Made by a program: the position numbers and the translations under genes. From assembly GCF_008086045.1 (NCBI RefSeq), contig NZ_VSEY01000061.1:1-60281 (forward strand): DNA of 60,281 bases, written 5' to 3'. Source of the DNA: Nonomuraea sp. PA05 (lineage in GTDB: Bacteria > Actinomycetota > Actinomycetes > Streptosporangiales > Streptosporangiaceae). The notes beneath the pieces are model-generated. The model ran no database searches and was not told the origin of the DNA. It was given only the letters and a program-made list of their open reading frames with translations. Shown in pieces: positions 58,069 to 60,281 of the stretch (position 1 is its first letter; every line of letters begins with the position of its first letter).

Positions 58069-58416
58069 ATGACCGCTCGCAGCAGGACCGCCACCCCCAT
58101 CTCAGCCCTGGCCCTGGCCCTGACCCTGGCGGCCTCGCTCTCCACCCCCGCCCACGCAGCCACCGGCACGTTCATCTACACGTACCCGACCCCCAACGGC
58201 ACGAGCACCGCTGACCTGACGGACCCCAGGAGCGGCTCCTGCGTCAACATCCCCGAGGTCTACGCCATCGAAGACAGCGCCCACTCCCCCATCAACCACA
58301 CCGACTCCACCGTCACGATGTTCACCGGCATCGACTGCACGGGCGATTACTACTCCCTGCCCCCGGGCGGCCGCGCCAGCAGCCGCCTCCTCCTCAAGTC
58401 AGCCGTCTTCTCCTAA
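58069..58416 (+). CDS. Small secreted protein
   Basis: A 115-residue protein with a signal peptide (hydrophobic LALALTLAASLS, cleavage near THPAHA-like site at about residue 31). The mature part has two Cys (GSCVNIPE and GIDCTGDYYSL) and the crystallin-like phrase FTGIDCTGDYYSL, reminiscent of peptidase-inhibitor I36/beta-gamma-crystallin proteins. Function not assigned. AAGGGA lies about 14 nt before the ATG. Two ACTCTAAG direct repeats (57974-57981, 57995-58002; 21 bp apart) upstream could be a control site. Confidence 0.72.
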   Translation: MTARSRTATPISALALALTLAASLSTPAHAATGTFIYTYPTPNGTSTADLTDPRSGSCVNIPEVYAIEDSAHSPINHTDSTVTMFTGIDCTGDYYSLPPGGRASSRLLLKSAVFS

Positions 58417-58424
58417 TCCCCACC

Positions 58425-58472
58425 AAGGCGGGACACCAGCACACATCACTCCATCCAGCGATGTCCCGCCTT
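58425..58472 (+). terminator. Inverted repeat after the small secreted protein gene
   Basis: AAGGCGGGACA and its exact complement, 11 bp, with a 26-nt loop, 8 bp after the stop codon. Probably a terminator or mRNA 3' end structure. Confidence 0.55.
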
Positions 58473-58569
58473 CCCCCTCCCCTCCCCCGCCCCCTATCCC
58501 CACCCACAAGCCACCTCATAGCATCAACGCGCCCAACCGCACCACCACGCGCAGACAGGCGACAACACG

Positions 58570-59088
58570 ATGCCCACCCCCGAGATGGCAAGCACCCGAC
58601 TCCTCTACACCCCTCTGTCGGTAGCCGACGCCGACGAGATGGTCCACGTCCTCAGCGCAGCTTCCCTCTACACCTTCACAGGAGGCACCGCCCCCACCCT
58701 GCACGAACTACGCGCCCGCTACACCCGCCAATCCACCGGCCACTCCCCTGACGGCACCCAGACCTGGCACAACTGGATCCTCCGCAAGAAACCAGACGCC
58801 CAAGCAGTCGGCTACGTCCAAGCCACAATCACGGACAACGGCCACCGCGCAGAGGTCGCCTGGGTCATCGGCACCCCCTGGCAGGGCCACGGCTACGCCT
58901 CCGAAGCCGCCCGCACCCTGATCACCTGGCTCCTCACCACCGGCGTCCCCACCATCCAAGCCCACATCCACCCGGCCCACACAGCCTCCGCCACCGTCGC
59001 CCGCCGCGCCGGCCTCCTCCCCACCGACCAGTTCAACGACGGCGAACAACTCTGGCAACACCCCCACCCACTGAACAACCACCCATAG
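58570..59088 (+). CDS. GNAT-family N-acetyltransferase
   Basis: A 172-residue GNAT protein: WVIGTPWQGHGYASEAARTLITWL is the acetyl-CoA-binding region of the RimJ/RimL-like group, and IQAHIHPAHTASATVARRAGL follows as usual. Substrate unknown. There is no clear ribosome-binding site; the ATG at 58585 is an alternative start. Codon use (CTA, CGA, TCA, ACA more than in the rest of the window) resembles that of the glycosyltransferase region. Confidence 0.82.
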   Translation: MPTPEMASTRLLYTPLSVADADEMVHVLSAASLYTFTGGTAPTLHELRARYTRQSTGHSPDGTQTWHNWILRKKPDAQAVGYVQATITDNGHRAEVAWVIGTPWQGHGYASEAARTLITWLLTTGVPTIQAHIHPAHTASATVARRAGLLPTDQFNDGEQLWQHPHPLNNHP

Positions 59089-59110
59089 CAACGCACCGGG
59101 CTCAACCGCG

Positions 59111-59275
59111 CACCGCAGAAGCCCTACCGCCACGCCCCCAACCAAGCCACGCACCGCACAAGCCCTACCGACACGCCCCAACCAAGCCACGCACCGCACA
59201 AGCCCTACCGACACGCCCCAACCAAGCCGCACACTGCAGAAGCCCTACCGACACGCCCTCACCAAGCCGCACACC
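59111..59275. repeat. Tandem 40-bp repeats in a gene-free gap
   Basis: Four copies of a 40-bp unit starting AGCCCTACCGACACGCCCCA, at 59120 (with one extra base), 59161, 59201 and 59241. The second and third are nearly identical. They fill most of the 350 bp between the GNAT and tRNA genes. No coding frame or hairpin stands out. The rest of the gap (59276-59374) shows nothing recognisable. Confidence 0.85.
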
Positions 59276-59375
59276 GCCCCTCGCCGCAGCGACCCGAGCC
59301 CACGCGCCCCATTACCCTGTCTGCGGCCGCACCCCGAGCCCGGCACCCTCACGCCCCCGGCACAACAGCAGAACG

Positions 59376-59418
59376 CAAAAAACGCAAAACGCCCCGACCC
59401 TGTATCAGGATCGAGGCG
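59376..59418 (-). terminator. Rho-independent terminator of the second tRNA-Ala
   Basis: On the minus strand a 13-bp stem with two G-U pairs (CGCCTCGATCCTG / CAGGGTCGGGGCG), a 3-nt loop and a downstream TTTTGCGTTTTTT. It begins 21 bp beyond the tRNA 3' end. It is one of the few U-rich terminators in the window. Confidence 0.9.
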
Positions 59419-59438
59419 TAATGAGACGAGCTTGCCTG

Positions 59439-59511
59439 TGGAGCTATGGGGATTCGAACCCCAGACCTCCTCCATGCCATGGAGGCGCGCTACCAACTGC
59501 GCTATAGCCCC
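59439..59511 (-). tRNA. tRNA-Ala (anticodon GGC), second copy
   Basis: A 73-nt cloverleaf identical to the tRNA at 31289-31361 except A instead of G at position 9. The acceptor stem has G3:U70, the anticodon is GGC, and CCA is not encoded. It has its own strong terminator, unlike the first copy. Confidence 0.97.
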
Positions 59512-59577
59512 TGGTCACCGCTCCGAGTCCACCCGTTACGGCGCTCCGAGAGCATATAGCCATCCGACCCCATTCAC

Positions 59578-59748
59578 CTAATCGCGCCGCCCCTCCCGCG
59601 CCCTGAGAACCAGAACAGCAAGCCCATCGAGCTGCCGCCGCACTCCGAACTCGAAGATCGAATCGAGGTCCATGTCAAGCCCCGGCTGCCCCACCACCTT
59701 GCCCAGCGTCGGATAGGCCCCCGAGGCGAACAACCTCTCAAACTCCAC
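59578..59748 (-). pseudogene. C-terminal remnant of a TetR-family regulator
   Basis: The minus frame from 59748 to the TAG at 59578 reads EFERLFASGAYPTLGKVVGQ and, further on, FEFGVRRQLDGLAVLVL, the usual end of a TetR C-terminal domain. There is no helix-turn-helix and no start region: the frame meets unrelated sequence at about 59750. About 57 of an expected 200 residues remain. Confidence 0.65.
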
Positions 59749-59750
59749 AG

Positions 59751-59870
59751 ATCTGGCGGCGCAACCAGATGATGCGGCTGTTGCCGTACCTGCCGGGCAA
59801 GAGCCTCATCAAGCGCATGACCGAACGTGCCGCCTCCGCCATCGACCTTCGCTTCTACGCACCCCCCTGA
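59751..59870 (+). pseudogene. C-terminal remnant of a short-chain dehydrogenase-like protein
   Basis: Forty codons in the + frame: RRNQMMRLLPYLPGKSLIKR, then MTERAASAIDLRFYAPP and a TGA stop. This looks like the end of an SDR-type oxidoreductase; the Rossmann part is absent. It abuts the TetR remnant back to back at an AGATCT hexamer (59750-59755). Confidence 0.5.

Positions 59871-60281
<411 letters not shown>

Overview
The window is very GC-rich, with compact operons, many GTG/TTG starts and several apparently leaderless genes. It also carries F420-type oxidoreductases, an ECF41 sigma factor, a DyP peroxidase and an AA10 LPMO. Together these point to a filamentous actinobacterium, most likely Streptosporangiaceae (Nonomuraea-like); the genus is an inference from gene content. 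Both ends run into C/G homopolymer-rich sequence that looks like contig-edge artefact.

Layout. 0-7.5 kb holds a truncated methyltransferase, a TetR/MFS pair sharing a perfect palindrome, an acyl-CoA carboxylase beta subunit, a DUF3224 protein, a luciferase-like oxidoreductase, an alditol-oxidase homologue and a small membrane protein. 7.5-25.7 kb is a complete L-arabinose locus on the minus strand: araA, araD, araB, a LacI repressor, a ChvE-MmsAB sugar importer, a YtfQ-YtfR-YtfT-YjfF furanose importer and a second LacI repressor. A large secreted GH51 arabinofuranosidase is divergent from it. Six near-identical LacI-type operators (TTGTTA-nCGC-TAACAA) tie these units together. The inferred flow is arabinofuranosidase outside the cell, two ABC importers, then AraA-AraB-AraD to D-xylulose 5-phosphate.

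25.7-39.5 kb is mixed housekeeping and regulation: a metallophosphoesterase, a MocR-like regulator lacking its PLP lysine, DUF4236, an aromatic amino-acid decarboxylase, a WYL regulator, GNAT, tRNA-Ala, the ECF41 sigma factor, an AlaX editing protein, two MFS pumps, SRPBCC, small membrane proteins, two TetR regulators and a DUF523/TudS-like protein. 39.5-49.2 kb holds a two-component system directly upstream of a secreted LPMO, then a DyP peroxidase, a GAP-family membrane protein, an NhaA-DsbA fusion, an NmrA-like reductase and small membrane proteins. 49.2-59.1 kb holds a WYL regulator, a TGT-like zinc protein, an F420/PPOX enzyme, a 1262-residue subtilase behind a CebR-like box, a 33-residue membrane peptide overlapping a proline-rich GT2 glycosyltransferase, a small secreted protein and a GNAT. 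The last kilobase carries 40-bp tandem repeats, a second tRNA-Ala with a clear terminator, and the joined 3' ends of a broken TetR and a broken oxidoreductase before the poly-C end.

Most notable: the operator-linked pairing of a pyranose-type and a furanose-type arabinose importer; the MocR regulator with Lys changed to Glu; the micropeptide-GT2 pair with a C13 tract; the TGT-like protein beside a WYL regulator; and the CebR-like box before a subtilase.
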